Shown here one piece after another: positions 17,063 to 24,117 of a DNA stretch of 64,000 bases (position 1 is its first letter; each line of letters begins with the position of its first letter). The stretch covers positions 1 to 64,000 of the forward strand of contig CAWBOJ010000003.1 in assembly GCA_963790405.1 (NCBI GenBank), written 5' to 3'. The position numbers were made by a program, and so were the translations under genes. Source of the stretch: JBGSMX01 sp963790405 (GTDB lineage Bacteria > Actinomycetota > Coriobacteriia > Anaerosomatales > JAGXFU01). The notes under the pieces are model-generated. The model saw only the letters and a program-made list of their open reading frames with translations, did no database searches and was not told the origin of the DNA.

Positions 17063-17554
17063 ATGGACGACGCGACCATCGAGTACCTCATCGAGCGAGC
17101 CATATCGTGGGAGATTGCGGCTCGAGACCTCTATGTCACCCTTTCAGAAGCGTTTCCTTCGCAGCCTTCTGTCGCAGAAACCTGGAGACAGATGGCCATC
17201 GACGAATCCGCGCACGCCGCGATCTTGAGAGACACACGTGCCTCCTTGCCCGAGAGCCGCCTCGCGGAACACCTGGGAACCGCAGAGACCGCCCTCATCG
17301 AATCGGTCGAAGGGCAGCTGGCCCAAGTTCGTGCAGCCAAGCTTCGCACGCTCGACGACGCCTACGAACTCGCGCACGGGCTTGAGAGTTCGGAAGTGAA
17401 CACCGTGTTCCAGCTTGTGGTCTCGTTCCACGCGGAAGACGTGGGCACTGAGGCACTAATCGATGCCCAACTTGAGGAGCACATCGGAAGACTCACGCGT
17501 CTGGCAGACCAATTCGATCGTGCGGCGCGACGGAGCATGGTCCTCCAGAAGTGA
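17063..17554 (+). CDS. Rubrerythrin-like ferritin-fold protein
   Basis: A 163-residue four-helix protein resembling rubrerythrin-type diiron proteins. Helix one carries Glu in IERAISWEIAARDLY, helix two has DESAHAAIL (the ExxH metal-ligand pattern) and later helices give HGLESSEVN and SFHAEDVGTEAL. No C-terminal rubredoxin domain is present. Such proteins store iron or remove peroxide in anaerobes. ATG start after GGAGTGCCCCC. It is the only gene of its cassette. Confidence 0.7.
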   Translation: MDDATIEYLIERAISWEIAARDLYVTLSEAFPSQPSVAETWRQMAIDESAHAAILRDTRASLPESRLAEHLGTAETALIESVEGQLAQVRAAKLRTLDDAYELAHGLESSEVNTVFQLVVSFHAEDVGTEALIDAQLEEHIGRLTRLADQFDRAARRSMVLQK

Positions 17555-17591
17555 GAAGCGACAGTCGGCATCATGGGGAGTGGCGTGAGAT

Positions 17592-17677
17592 TCCTAACAC
17601 GCGCTTCCAGCTGACTCATGCTAGCGCTAGGCTGAAGAGAGGCGCTTGTTCGCAGCTGAAGCGCAAACACGTTGGAC
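17592..17677 (+). repeat. attC site, family C
   Basis: R'' TCCTAAC, R' GTTGGAC, 86 bp; CTGACTCATGCTAGCGC arm. Confidence 0.92.
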
Positions 17678-17718
17678 GGACGGATACCGACCATTGCGAA
17701 CGAACCGACCGGAGACTC

Positions 17719-18699
17719 ATGAGAGCAGTAGTGTGCACCGGTTACGGTCCGCCGGATGTCCTTCAACTAAGGGACGTGGCGAAGCCTGTTCCGAAGGAGA
17801 ACGAGGTGCTGGTTCGAATCCGCGCCACGACGGTGAGCACGGCCGATTGCGAGCTGCGGAGATTCGATTTCGCCCCCTGGATATGGCTGCCCATGCGGTT
17901 GGCGTTCGGCATCATCAGACCGAGGCAACCCGTGCTTGGTCAAGAGCTCGCAGGTGATGTCGAGTCGGTAGGCAAAGACGTCCGGTCTCTTCGGAAGGGT
18001 GACCGGGTCTTCGCGTCGACGGGCGTCGGGCTTGGAGCCTACGCGGAGTACCTCTGCCTGCGAGAGAACCCCCAGACCGGGGCGATCACGACGATGCCGG
18101 AGACCCTGAGTTATGAGGATGCTGCAGCCGTTCCCTATGGTGGCGGCGAGGCGCTGCGGTTCCTGCGAAAGGGCGGAGTCCAGAGCGGACACAGGGTCCT
18201 TGTCAACGGAGCGGGAGGCAGCTTCGGCTCGTACGCCGTCCAACTCGCCAAGGTCTTCGGGGCTCACGTGACCGCGGTGGACAGCGCGTCGAAGCTGGAG
18301 ATGCTTCGCATGATCGGCGCGGACCGGGTCATCGACTACGCCCAGGAGGACTTCACCGACAGTCCCGAGACCTACGACATCATCTTCGACGTCGTCCGCA
18401 ACACTCCGTCTGGTCGCATGGTGCAGTCGTTGACGGAGAACGGATGCCTGCTCATGGCCAATCCGGGCTTCATGCAGATTGTTCGCGCTAAGTGGGCTTC
18501 GAGGGGCAGCAAGAAACGGGTGTCGTTCGCGGGGTCGGGCGTAGCGAGCGAAGACCTCGCCTACCTGACGGGCTTGGTCGACGCGGGGAAGGTACGCCCA
18601 GTCGTCGACCGGCGCTTTCCACTGGAGCAGATGGCTGAGGCCCACCGGTACGCCGAGACCGGGCAGAAGTCAGGGAACATCGTCGTCACGGTTGCGTAG
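17719..18699 (+). CDS. Zinc-free MDR-family NAD(P)-dependent oxidoreductase
   Basis: A 326-residue medium-chain dehydrogenase/reductase of the quinone-reductase type. N-terminal catalytic fold begins MRAVVCTGYGPPDVLQL, with GQELAGDVESVG in the expected place; the nucleotide-binding half has VNGAGGSFGSYAVQLAK and ends GKVRPVVDRRFPLEQ. The cysteine/histidine zinc ligands of alcohol dehydrogenases are absent. ATG follows GGAGACTC. A paralogue of similar design sits two kilobases downstream (19756), in the next cassette. Confidence 0.9.
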   Translation: MRAVVCTGYGPPDVLQLRDVAKPVPKENEVLVRIRATTVSTADCELRRFDFAPWIWLPMRLAFGIIRPRQPVLGQELAGDVESVGKDVRSLRKGDRVFASTGVGLGAYAEYLCLRENPQTGAITTMPETLSYEDAAAVPYGGGEALRFLRKGGVQSGHRVLVNGAGGSFGSYAVQLAKVFGAHVTAVDSASKLEMLRMIGADRVIDYAQEDFTDSPETYDIIFDVVRNTPSGRMVQSLTENGCLLMANPGFMQIVRAKWASRGSKKRVSFAGSGVASEDLAYLTGLVDAGKVRPVVDRRFPLEQMAEAHRYAETGQKSGNIVVTVA

Positions 18700-18735
18700 T
18701 CGTGGGCCGCGTTGTGTGCTGGTGTCGCACGGGCC

Positions 18736-18819
18736 GTCCAACAAAGGCATCGAGCGGACGGCGTCAGGCAATATCAACCTGAGCGGTCTTGACCGCCGCT
18801 CATGCCTAAGACGTTAGGC
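18736..18819 (+). repeat. attC site, unrelated to the five local families
   Basis: R'' GTCCAAC, R' GTTAGGC, 84 bp. Arms AGGCATcGAGCGG and CCGCTCATGCCT pair with one unpaired C, and CGGcGTCA pairs with TGACCG. None of the CCGCGCTTCCA or GAAGCGCAAACACG sequence of neighbouring sites is present, so this is an attC of another lineage. Confidence 0.85.
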
Positions 18820-18941
18820 GCGCCCCGGAGACATCCGTGTGGCGCGACGCCCTTGAGGTGAATGCGGCAGCTGTTGTCCGCGCCGCCAATCGGGACATCC
18901 CCAGATCTCAGAACTCGCGAGAATGCACACTTGCATCTTGC

Positions 18942-18979
18942 TTCTAACGGCGTTAGAATGCGTTCTAACAGCGTTAGAA
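18942..18979 (+). promoter_or_regulatory. Twin TetR-type operators
   Basis: Two near-identical 17-bp palindromes, TTCTAACGGCGTTAGAA (18942-18958) and TTCTAACAGCGTTAGAA (18963-18979), lie 21 bases centre to centre, two helical turns, just upstream of the TetR gene. They are the likely binding sites for its product. Confidence 0.85.
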
Positions 18980-19021
18980 CCACGGTGCCCAAACTGAGTG
19001 TCGAAGTCCAAAGGAGTGATG

Positions 19022-19693
19022 ATGGCAGCACATGCAACTCGCAGTGGCGAACCACGAGACACGCTGAATCGCGAACGCGTGCTACATGCGGCGATCGAGT
19101 TGGCCGACGAGCACGGCATCGACGCGCTCACCATGCGCGAGCTCGCCAGGAAGCTTGGTTTCGAAGGGGGCTCGCTCTACTACCATGTTGCCAGCAAAGG
19201 GGACCTTCTCGACGGGATGACGGACCTCGTCGCGGCACAGATCGAAGTGCCTTCGGAGTCCCCGGACTGGAAGACGGCTATGAGGCGACGTGCGATCTCC
19301 GCGCATGACGTCTTCTCGCGTCATCCGTGGGCGAGCGCACTCATGGATTCTCGCGAGCACAGCGGGCCGGCCCAGCTGGCCTACGCGGACAGGGTCTTGG
19401 GAATACTGCTCGCGGCCGGCTTCACGCCGCGGGCTGCCGCCAACGCCTTCCTGATCCTCGACACCTACATCTACGGCTTCCAGCGACATCAATCCAGCCT
19501 GTCCCTGCCCGAGGGTGTTGAGACGTTCGACGTCGCCGAGGAGCTGCTCGCGGAACTCACGCCCGACGCCTATCCCTCCCTGTTGCGAATCGCCGCCGAC
19601 TTCGCCGTGGACCCCCACGACGAAGAGGCCCTGTTCGACTTCGGCATTGATCTAATCCTCGACGGTCTCGAGCGCACGCTCGTTTCAAGCTGA
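19022..19693 (+). CDS. TetR family repressor (TetR_C class)
   Basis: A 223-residue regulator. The N-terminal HTH reads RVLHAAIELADEHGIDAL, then LARKLGFEGGSLYYHVASK, and the C-terminal part (WASALMDSREHSGP, ILDTYIYGFQ) fits the tetracycline-repressor-type ligand domain. ATG 19022 follows AAGGAG; ATG 19019 and GTG 19016 in the same frame are alternatives. It should repress its own operon through the twin palindromes upstream. First gene of a three-gene cassette with an oxidoreductase and a membrane protein. Confidence 0.9.
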   Translation: MAAHATRSGEPRDTLNRERVLHAAIELADEHGIDALTMRELARKLGFEGGSLYYHVASKGDLLDGMTDLVAAQIEVPSESPDWKTAMRRRAISAHDVFSRHPWASALMDSREHSGPAQLAYADRVLGILLAAGFTPRAAANAFLILDTYIYGFQRHQSSLSLPEGVETFDVAEELLAELTPDAYPSLLRIAADFAVDPHDEEALFDFGIDLILDGLERTLVSS

Positions 19694-19755
19694 CGTTCGC
19701 CGCGCCCGTGGCGACCGGCTACAGGCGAGGCGGAGTCCGATGAAAGGAAGACACC

Positions 19756-20724
19756 ATGAACGCAATCGTGCAGACCGGCTACGGCTCCCCGGACGTGATG
19801 GAGTATCGGCAGGTCGGCAAGCCCGTGCCCGGCGAAGGCGAGGTGCTCGTCCGAGTGATGGCGGCCTCCCTGGCGGCCGGTGAGTACTTTGGGATGAGAG
19901 GCAGACCGTTCCCGATCCGGTTCTACATCGGCTTCCCAAAACCCAAGCCCGACTTCGTGCAGGGAATTGATTTCGCGGGGGTCGTTGAGTCCGTCGGCAA
20001 CGGAGTGAGCGACTTTCTCCCGGGCGACGAGGTCTACGGCGAGTGCCGGGGCGCGTGTGCGGAGTTCGCGATCGCCGACGTGGGCTCGATCGCGTCCAAG
20101 CCTCGCAACCTGACGTTCGAGCAGGCCGCCGCCGTTCCCACGTCCGCCTGCACTGCGCTGCAGGCCCTTCGCGACCAAGGCAAGGTCCGTCCCGGGCACG
20201 AGGTGCTCATCAACGGCTCCTCGGGGGGCGTCGGATCCTTCGCGGTGCAGATCGCCAAAGCACTCGGTGCCGAAGTCACCGCCGTGTGCAGTACGCCAAA
20301 CGTCGAGACAATCCGCTCCATCGGCGCCGACCACGTCATCGACTACACGCGAGAGGACTTCACGAAGTCCCGGCCGCGCTACGACGTCATTCTGGACAAT
20401 GTCGCGAGCCACTCGCTGTCGGAGACGCGGCGCGCGCTCAAGCCCGACGGGCTGCTCGTTCCCAGCAGCGGTCACGGCGGCATGGGCTGGGTGATTGCGG
20501 CAGGCATCTCGTCGCTGTTCGTGAGGCAGATCGGTCGGGTCTTCGTGGCTAAGACGAACTCGGAGAGACTGCTCGCACTCAAGGAACTCATCGAGGCCGG
20601 CAAGGTCACGCCGGTCATAGACCGCACGTACCCTCTTCGCGACACCGCACGCGCCTTTGCATACCTGGACGAGGGCCACGCGCGAGGCAAGGTCGTCTTG
20701 CAGGTTGCTGCGAGTGCGGCATGA
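19756..20724 (+). CDS. MDR-family NAD(P)-dependent alcohol dehydrogenase-like oxidoreductase
   Basis: A 322-residue medium-chain dehydrogenase/reductase without zinc ligands. It opens MNAIVQTGYGSPDVMEY, has GIDFAGVVESVGNGV, the cofactor loop INGSSGGVGSFAVQIAK, and ends with VTPVIDRTYPLRDTA. It probably reduces a quinone, enone or similar electrophile. ATG follows AAAGGAAG. The next gene overlaps its stop by four bases, so the three genes 19022-21125 form one operon under TetR control, perhaps an inducible detoxification unit. Confidence 0.9.
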   Translation: MNAIVQTGYGSPDVMEYRQVGKPVPGEGEVLVRVMAASLAAGEYFGMRGRPFPIRFYIGFPKPKPDFVQGIDFAGVVESVGNGVSDFLPGDEVYGECRGACAEFAIADVGSIASKPRNLTFEQAAAVPTSACTALQALRDQGKVRPGHEVLINGSSGGVGSFAVQIAKALGAEVTAVCSTPNVETIRSIGADHVIDYTREDFTKSRPRYDVILDNVASHSLSETRRALKPDGLLVPSSGHGGMGWVIAAGISSLFVRQIGRVFVAKTNSERLLALKELIEAGKVTPVIDRTYPLRDTARAFAYLDEGHARGKVVLQVAASAA

Positions 20725-21125
20725 GCACGGAGGAAGAGGGGAGCGTGCGAACGATGGTCGACGTGAGGATCATCCTCTCGGCACTGTGGGGATGCCTGAT
20801 GCTGGTGTTCCTGCTCGGAGACGTGCTCCGCATCTTCGCGGGCGAGTTCGTCGCAGGCGAGATAGCGGGTCGCCCGGCACCACCGTGGATGTGGGTCCTC
20901 ATCGCGGCGATCATGTTGACGCCGATTGTCATGATCGCGCTGTCCTTGGTCGTTCCGTATCCGGCGATCCGATGGATCTGTGTGGTCGCGGCAGCGCTTT
21001 GGATCGCGTTCAATCTCATGGGTCTGCCGTACCCCGGTGCCTACGACAACTTCCTGATCGTTGCGAGCTTCGGCTTCTGCGGGGCAATCATCTGGTATGC
21101 GTGGACGTGGCCGACGGCCGGGTAG
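20721..21125 (+). CDS. DUF6326-like membrane protein
   Basis: A 134-residue protein with four hydrophobic segments; the core VRIILSALWGCLMLVFLLGDVLRIF is typical of DUF6326 membrane proteins as I know them. The ATG at 20721 overlaps the upstream stop (ATGA); an internal ATG at 20754, after a GAGGGGAG, may be the true start. Third gene of the TetR-controlled cassette. Function unknown. Confidence 0.65.
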   Translation: MSTEEEGSVRTMVDVRIILSALWGCLMLVFLLGDVLRIFAGEFVAGEIAGRPAPPWMWVLIAAIMLTPIVMIALSLVVPYPAIRWICVVAAALWIAFNLMGLPYPGAYDNFLIVASFGFCGAIIWYAWTWPTAG

Positions 21126-21185
21126 TCGTCAGGTGTTTTCAGATCTGGCGCCACCGCGCGGCAGCGATTGGGCGGGGTGGTGGTC

Positions 21186-21287
21186 GCCTAACCCGCGCGT
21201 CAACACAGACAACGCGGCCGGGCAACGGTATCCTCAGCTAGGGAGGTTGCGTGGCCGCGTTGCTGGTTACGCGCAAACACGTTAGGC
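21186..21287 (+). repeat. attC site, family E (variant)
   Basis: R'' GCCTAAC, R' GTTAGGC, 102 bp; arms CAACGCGGCC/GGCCGCGTTG; L'' and L' read GCGCGTCAAC and GTTACGCGC instead of GCGCTTCCAC and GAAGCGC, a matched change on both sides. Confidence 0.88.
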
Positions 21288-21311
21288 GAACACTCCGCAC
21301 CGCTGTCCCGA

Positions 21312-21340
21312 TTGACGCGTGTCACGTGACGCGTTACACT
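21312..21340 (+). promoter_or_regulatory. higBA promoter/operator
   Basis: TTGACG (21312-21317) and TACACT (21335-21340) are 17 bases apart. The spacer holds the near-palindrome CGCGTGTCACGTGACGCG and a GCGTTA half-site shared with the promoters at 30093 and 33628, a likely HigA operator. Confidence 0.65.
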
Positions 21341-21346
21341 CTGCTC

Positions 21347-21628
21347 ATGATCAAGACGTTCGCGGACAAGCGGACCCAGGAGCTGTATGCGACTGGCCGC
21401 GCCAAGCGCTTCCCGCCCGATGTGGCCGGCCGTGCCGCTCGAAAGCTCGAGTACGTGGACCTCGCGACGGGTCTTGACGATCTGAAGGTCCCGCCAGGGA
21501 ATCGGCTGCACGCACTGGAGAGTGACCGCAAGGGTCAGTACTCGATCTCGATCAACGACCAGTGGCGTATCTGCTTCCGGTTTGAAGATGGTGACGCGTT
21601 CGATGTCGAGGTCTGTGACTACCACTAG
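21347..21628 (+). CDS. higB: HigB-type toxin
   Basis: A 93-residue RelE-fold mRNA endonuclease. Blocks KVPPGNRLHALESD, SISINDQWRICFRF and the C-terminal VCDYH match HigB. The ATG at 21347 begins MIKTFAD, as in the other local copies. Toxin before antitoxin, own promoter. Confidence 0.92.
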   Translation: MIKTFADKRTQELYATGRAKRFPPDVAGRAARKLEYVDLATGLDDLKVPPGNRLHALESDRKGQYSISINDQWRICFRFEDGDAFDVEVCDYH

Positions 21629-21643
21629 AGACGAGGTGTGAAG

Positions 21644-21958
21644 ATGAGTATCGCCAACACAGGACAGATGAAGCGTAGGCCCACCCATCCCGGTGAGATG
21701 CTTCGCGAGGACTTCATGCCCGACTATGAGCTGACCGTCTCCGGTCTGGCAGATGCCGTCGGAGTCTCCCGACAGTCCATCAACGAGCTGCTTCGCGGGC
21801 GTCGGTCCGTGAGTCCGGAGATGGCTCTACGGCTGTCGCGCCTCTTTGGCAACTCCCCGGAGTTCTGGCTCAACGCTCAGCGGGCCGTCGATCTGTGGGA
21901 CGCAGCACAGGCCATCAAGAAGGATGTCGCCCGCATCAAGCCATTGAGTGTCGCCTAA
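21644..21958 (+). CDS. higA: HigA-type antitoxin
   Basis: A 104-residue XRE-type HTH antitoxin: THPGEMLREDFMPDY, then SRQSINELLRGRRSV and NSPEFWLN. ATG 21644 or GTG 21638 in the same frame. It follows higB by 15 bases. The TAA stop lies in the R'' core of the next attC. Confidence 0.92.
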   Translation: MSIANTGQMKRRPTHPGEMLREDFMPDYELTVSGLADAVGVSRQSINELLRGRRSVSPEMALRLSRLFGNSPEFWLNAQRAVDLWDAAQAIKKDVARIKPLSVA

Positions 21959-22058
21959 CACGCGCTTCCACACTGACAAGATGAGGCCCGCGAGCTACGC
22001 TCGACAAGACGAGGCAAGTTCGGCCTCATCTTGCAGGTGAAGCGCAGAGACGTTAGGC
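21953..22058 (+). repeat. attC site, family A
   Basis: R'' GCCTAAC (supplies the upstream stop), R' GTTAGGC, 106 bp; spacer CAGAGAC before the core. Confidence 0.93.
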
Positions 22059-22188
22059 GCAACGATCACACGCCTCCTCTATGAGCTGCCACTCACCGAT
22101 TCGCCCGTCCGAAACGCCTCCAGGTGGGGAGAGACTCCTTGCGCTTTCTGTGAATGCAGTGGGTGACAGATATCGGGGGGTGTGTGAC

Positions 22189-22560
22189 ATGTCCGCAACT
22201 CATTCGGCAGGTGGACCTGCAGCGGAAGTCCGAAGCGGCAGCTTCGGTGCTCATGCGCCTACGACGCGGCTAGGACGAGTGTCCATGTGGCTTGCGCTGG
22301 CGTTCGCCATCGGATTCGGGGTCAACTCGGCCATGGTTCCGAGTGTGGGGACGAGCACGAATCCGGCGGTGAACGACTTCAGCCGGACATACCTGCCCTA
22401 TTGGGGCGTCACCCTCTTCGCATGTGGCTTTGTTGCCGGGGTCGTCGGTCTCGTGGCGATACTGAAGGATCGGGAGCGATCCGTGATCACCCTGGTGACC
22501 CTTGTCCCGATGCTGTTCGTGGTTGTCTTCCTGCTTGGCGAGTTCCTCTTTCCCCACTAG
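22189..22560 (+). CDS. Small membrane protein (paralogue of 22700)
   Basis: A 123-residue protein with an Ala/Ser/Thr-rich polar head of about 30 residues and three hydrophobic segments. The end, GLVAILKDRERSVIT followed by a helix and GEFLFPH, is echoed in the next cassette (22700), so the two are paralogues. ATG 22189 is chosen; the frame is open back to 22081. Unknown function. Confidence 0.65.
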   Translation: MSATHSAGGPAAEVRSGSFGAHAPTTRLGRVSMWLALAFAIGFGVNSAMVPSVGTSTNPAVNDFSRTYLPYWGVTLFACGFVAGVVGLVAILKDRERSVITLVTLVPMLFVVVFLLGEFLFPH

Positions 22561-22598
22561 AAGTGCGATGAGCTTCACCTCTGGACGGAGGAACATGC

Positions 22599-22638
22599 GC
22601 CCAACCCGCGCTTCAGCTGAAGCACAGAGACGTTAGGC
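22599..22638 (+). repeat. Collapsed 40-bp attC
   Basis: R'' GCCCAAC and R' GTTAGGC enclose only CCGCGCTTCAGCTGAAGCACAGA-type sequence: the stem is the perfect palindrome GCTTCAGCTGAAGC with no loop and no extrahelical bases. It looks like a family D site that lost its middle between two CGCGCTTC repeats. Confidence 0.8.
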
Positions 22639-22699
22639 GGAGAGCCATAGCGGGGAGCTAGATTCTGAGTCAGGCAGCGTCGTCTTGGGGGCGGTTGCT

Positions 22700-22990
22700 A
22701 TGCCGGAAGTGATGGATCAGCTGGCGACGAAACGCAGGTTCCTTAGGGTGCCGGTTTCGTGGGTCGGCTGGGCATCTGTCGGGCTCGCGATTCTGGCCGT
22801 GGGGGGAATCTTCGGCCGTCGGTTCACCGGCGGGTTCAGGGGTGTCTTTGCTGGCTGGATCATCGCTGGCGCGGTTGCCCTTGTCGCGATCCTGTGGAAG
22901 AAGGAACGCTCGATTCTCATATGGCTACCGCTGGCCATTGGAGCCCTTGCCGCGATTTGGGTCGGTGCGGAGATCTTGTTCCCGCACTAG
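22700..22990 (+). CDS. Small membrane protein (paralogue of 22189)
   Basis: A 96-residue protein with three hydrophobic segments. Its second half, ALVAILWKKERSILI then GAEILFPH, matches the end of the 22189 product. ATG 22700; a TTG at 22685 is in frame. The two paralogues are separated only by the collapsed attC, so they may move or be lost as one unit. Confidence 0.65.
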   Translation: MPEVMDQLATKRRFLRVPVSWVGWASVGLAILAVGGIFGRRFTGGFRGVFAGWIIAGAVALVAILWKKERSILIWLPLAIGALAAIWVGAEILFPH

Positions 22991-23055
22991 GCGCTTGACG
23001 CATCGCAGCGCCGCTTCTTGGAGTGCCAGACTCAGTGAGTGATCTTGCGCGTCCC

Positions 23056-23159
23056 GCCTAACCCGCGCTTCGACCTGACAAGGCTCGGCGTGCGAGCTAC
23101 GCTCGACAAGACGAGGCCATTCGGCCTCATCTTGCAGGTGAAGCGCAAACACGTTAGCT
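23056..23159 (+). repeat. attC site, family A (two bases shorter)
   Basis: R'' GCCTAAC, R' GTTAGCT, 104 bp; the left arm reads CGACCTGACAAGGCTCGGC, so pairing with GCCTCATCTTGCAGGTG is less perfect than in other family A sites. Confidence 0.88.
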
Positions 23160-23173
23160 TGAGTCCCGCGTTG

Positions 23174-23539
23174 TCACGCTGTATCGCCCGCGGCGCGATC
23201 GATGGTGTCGATCAGCCGTTCCCGCTCCTTGTTGATCCACTGACCCTCCGAGTAGTTCTGGAGGAACGTCTCGGCGAACTCTACAGGGTCGTCTCCGATG
23301 ATCGCGCGGATCGGGGTTCCGTTCGCCGCGCTCTGCTCGAAGAGGTCGGCGAGATCGTCCAGCATCGACACCAAGGTGTCGCCCTTCGTGATCGCCCCGA
23401 AGTACATCAGGTACCGCTCCAGCGCATCGATCGCCGTGTGGTAGTCCTCGGGAAGCTGTTTCGTACGCGCCTTGTACTCCCTGTACTGCTTCTTCTGCTC
23501 GAGTGACCCCGTGACTTGCTCGATCCACCCTGCGGCCAT
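23174..23539 (-). CDS. DUF1048 family protein
   Basis: A 121-residue soluble helical protein with the DUF1048 pattern KKQYREYKARTKQLPEDY and ALERYLMYFG, then GDTLVSMLDDLADLFEQSA. DUF1048 genes often sit beside PadR-type regulators, as here. Function unknown. The start at 23539 lies two bases after the padR stop, with GGAGGCAG upstream. Together the two genes form the only reversed cassette of the array. Confidence 0.8.
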   Translation of the reverse strand: MAAGWIEQVTGSLEQKKQYREYKARTKQLPEDYHTAIDALERYLMYFGAITKGDTLVSMLDDLADLFEQSAANGTPIRAIIGDDPVEFAETFLQNYSEGQWINKERERLIDTIDRAAGDTA

Positions 23540-23541
23540 TT

Positions 23542-23871
23542 CTATCTGCCTCCTTCTTGGAGTTGTTCGAGCCGTCCTGTGAGGAAGCTCCAATTCCTCC
23601 AGAACTCGTCGAGATACTCCTGTCCCTGTGCGTTGAGCGAATACACCTTGCGCGGCGGCCCCTTCTCAGAGGGGTGCTTCTCCACGTCGACAAGGCCTCG
23701 TTGCTCGATGCGGACGAGGATCGCGTAGACCGTGCCCTCCGCGATGTCCGCAAAGCCCATCTCCCGCAACCGCGCGGTGATCTCGTAGCCGTACGCAGGC
23801 TGTGCAGACAGGACTGCGAGGACGATACCTTCCAGCGTCCCCTTGAGCATCTCCGTCATTTGCTTGGCCAC
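23542..23871 (-). CDS. PadR family transcriptional regulator
   Basis: A 109-residue winged-helix regulator: LKGTLEGIVLAVLSAQPAYGYEI is the standard PadR opening, then AEGTVYAILVRIEQRGLV and KGPPRKVYSLNAQG for the wing. It probably represses its own two-gene operon through the inverted repeat at 23884-23933. Transcribed against the array direction. Confidence 0.9.
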   Translation of the reverse strand: MAKQMTEMLKGTLEGIVLAVLSAQPAYGYEITARLREMGFADIAEGTVYAILVRIEQRGLVDVEKHPSEKGPPRKVYSLNAQGQEYLDEFWRNWSFLTGRLEQLQEGGR

Positions 23872-23883
23872 AGAAGATCACCT

Positions 23884-23941
23884 CAGCTACTCCGTCTCAC
23901 TAGGTACGGGTACATAGTATCACAGAGTAGCTGCGATGCAA
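23884..23941 (-). promoter_or_regulatory. padR promoter and inverted-repeat operator
   Basis: On the minus strand TTGCAT (complement of 23936-23941) and TACTAT (complement of 23914-23919) are 16 bases apart. A perfect 9-bp inverted repeat, CAGCTACTC (23884-23892) and GAGTAGCTG (23925-23933), brackets the -10 box. Confidence 0.7.
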
Positions 23942-23997
23942 GCTCCTCCTGGCAGCGGGAGTACACGGGATGACGGCTTCTGGCAATCGGCAGACCA

Positions 23998-24083
23998 AGC
24001 TAACCCGCGCTTCCAGCTGACTCACGCTAGCGCTAGGCTGAGGAGAGGCGCTTGTTCGCAGCTGAAGCGCAAACACGTTAGAC
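23998..24083 (+). repeat. attC site, family C
   Basis: R'' AGCTAAC, R' GTTAGAC, 86 bp. Confidence 0.92.
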
Positions 24084-24117
24084 ACAGCTACTGATTGCTT
24101 CGTGGGATAGTAGACGC

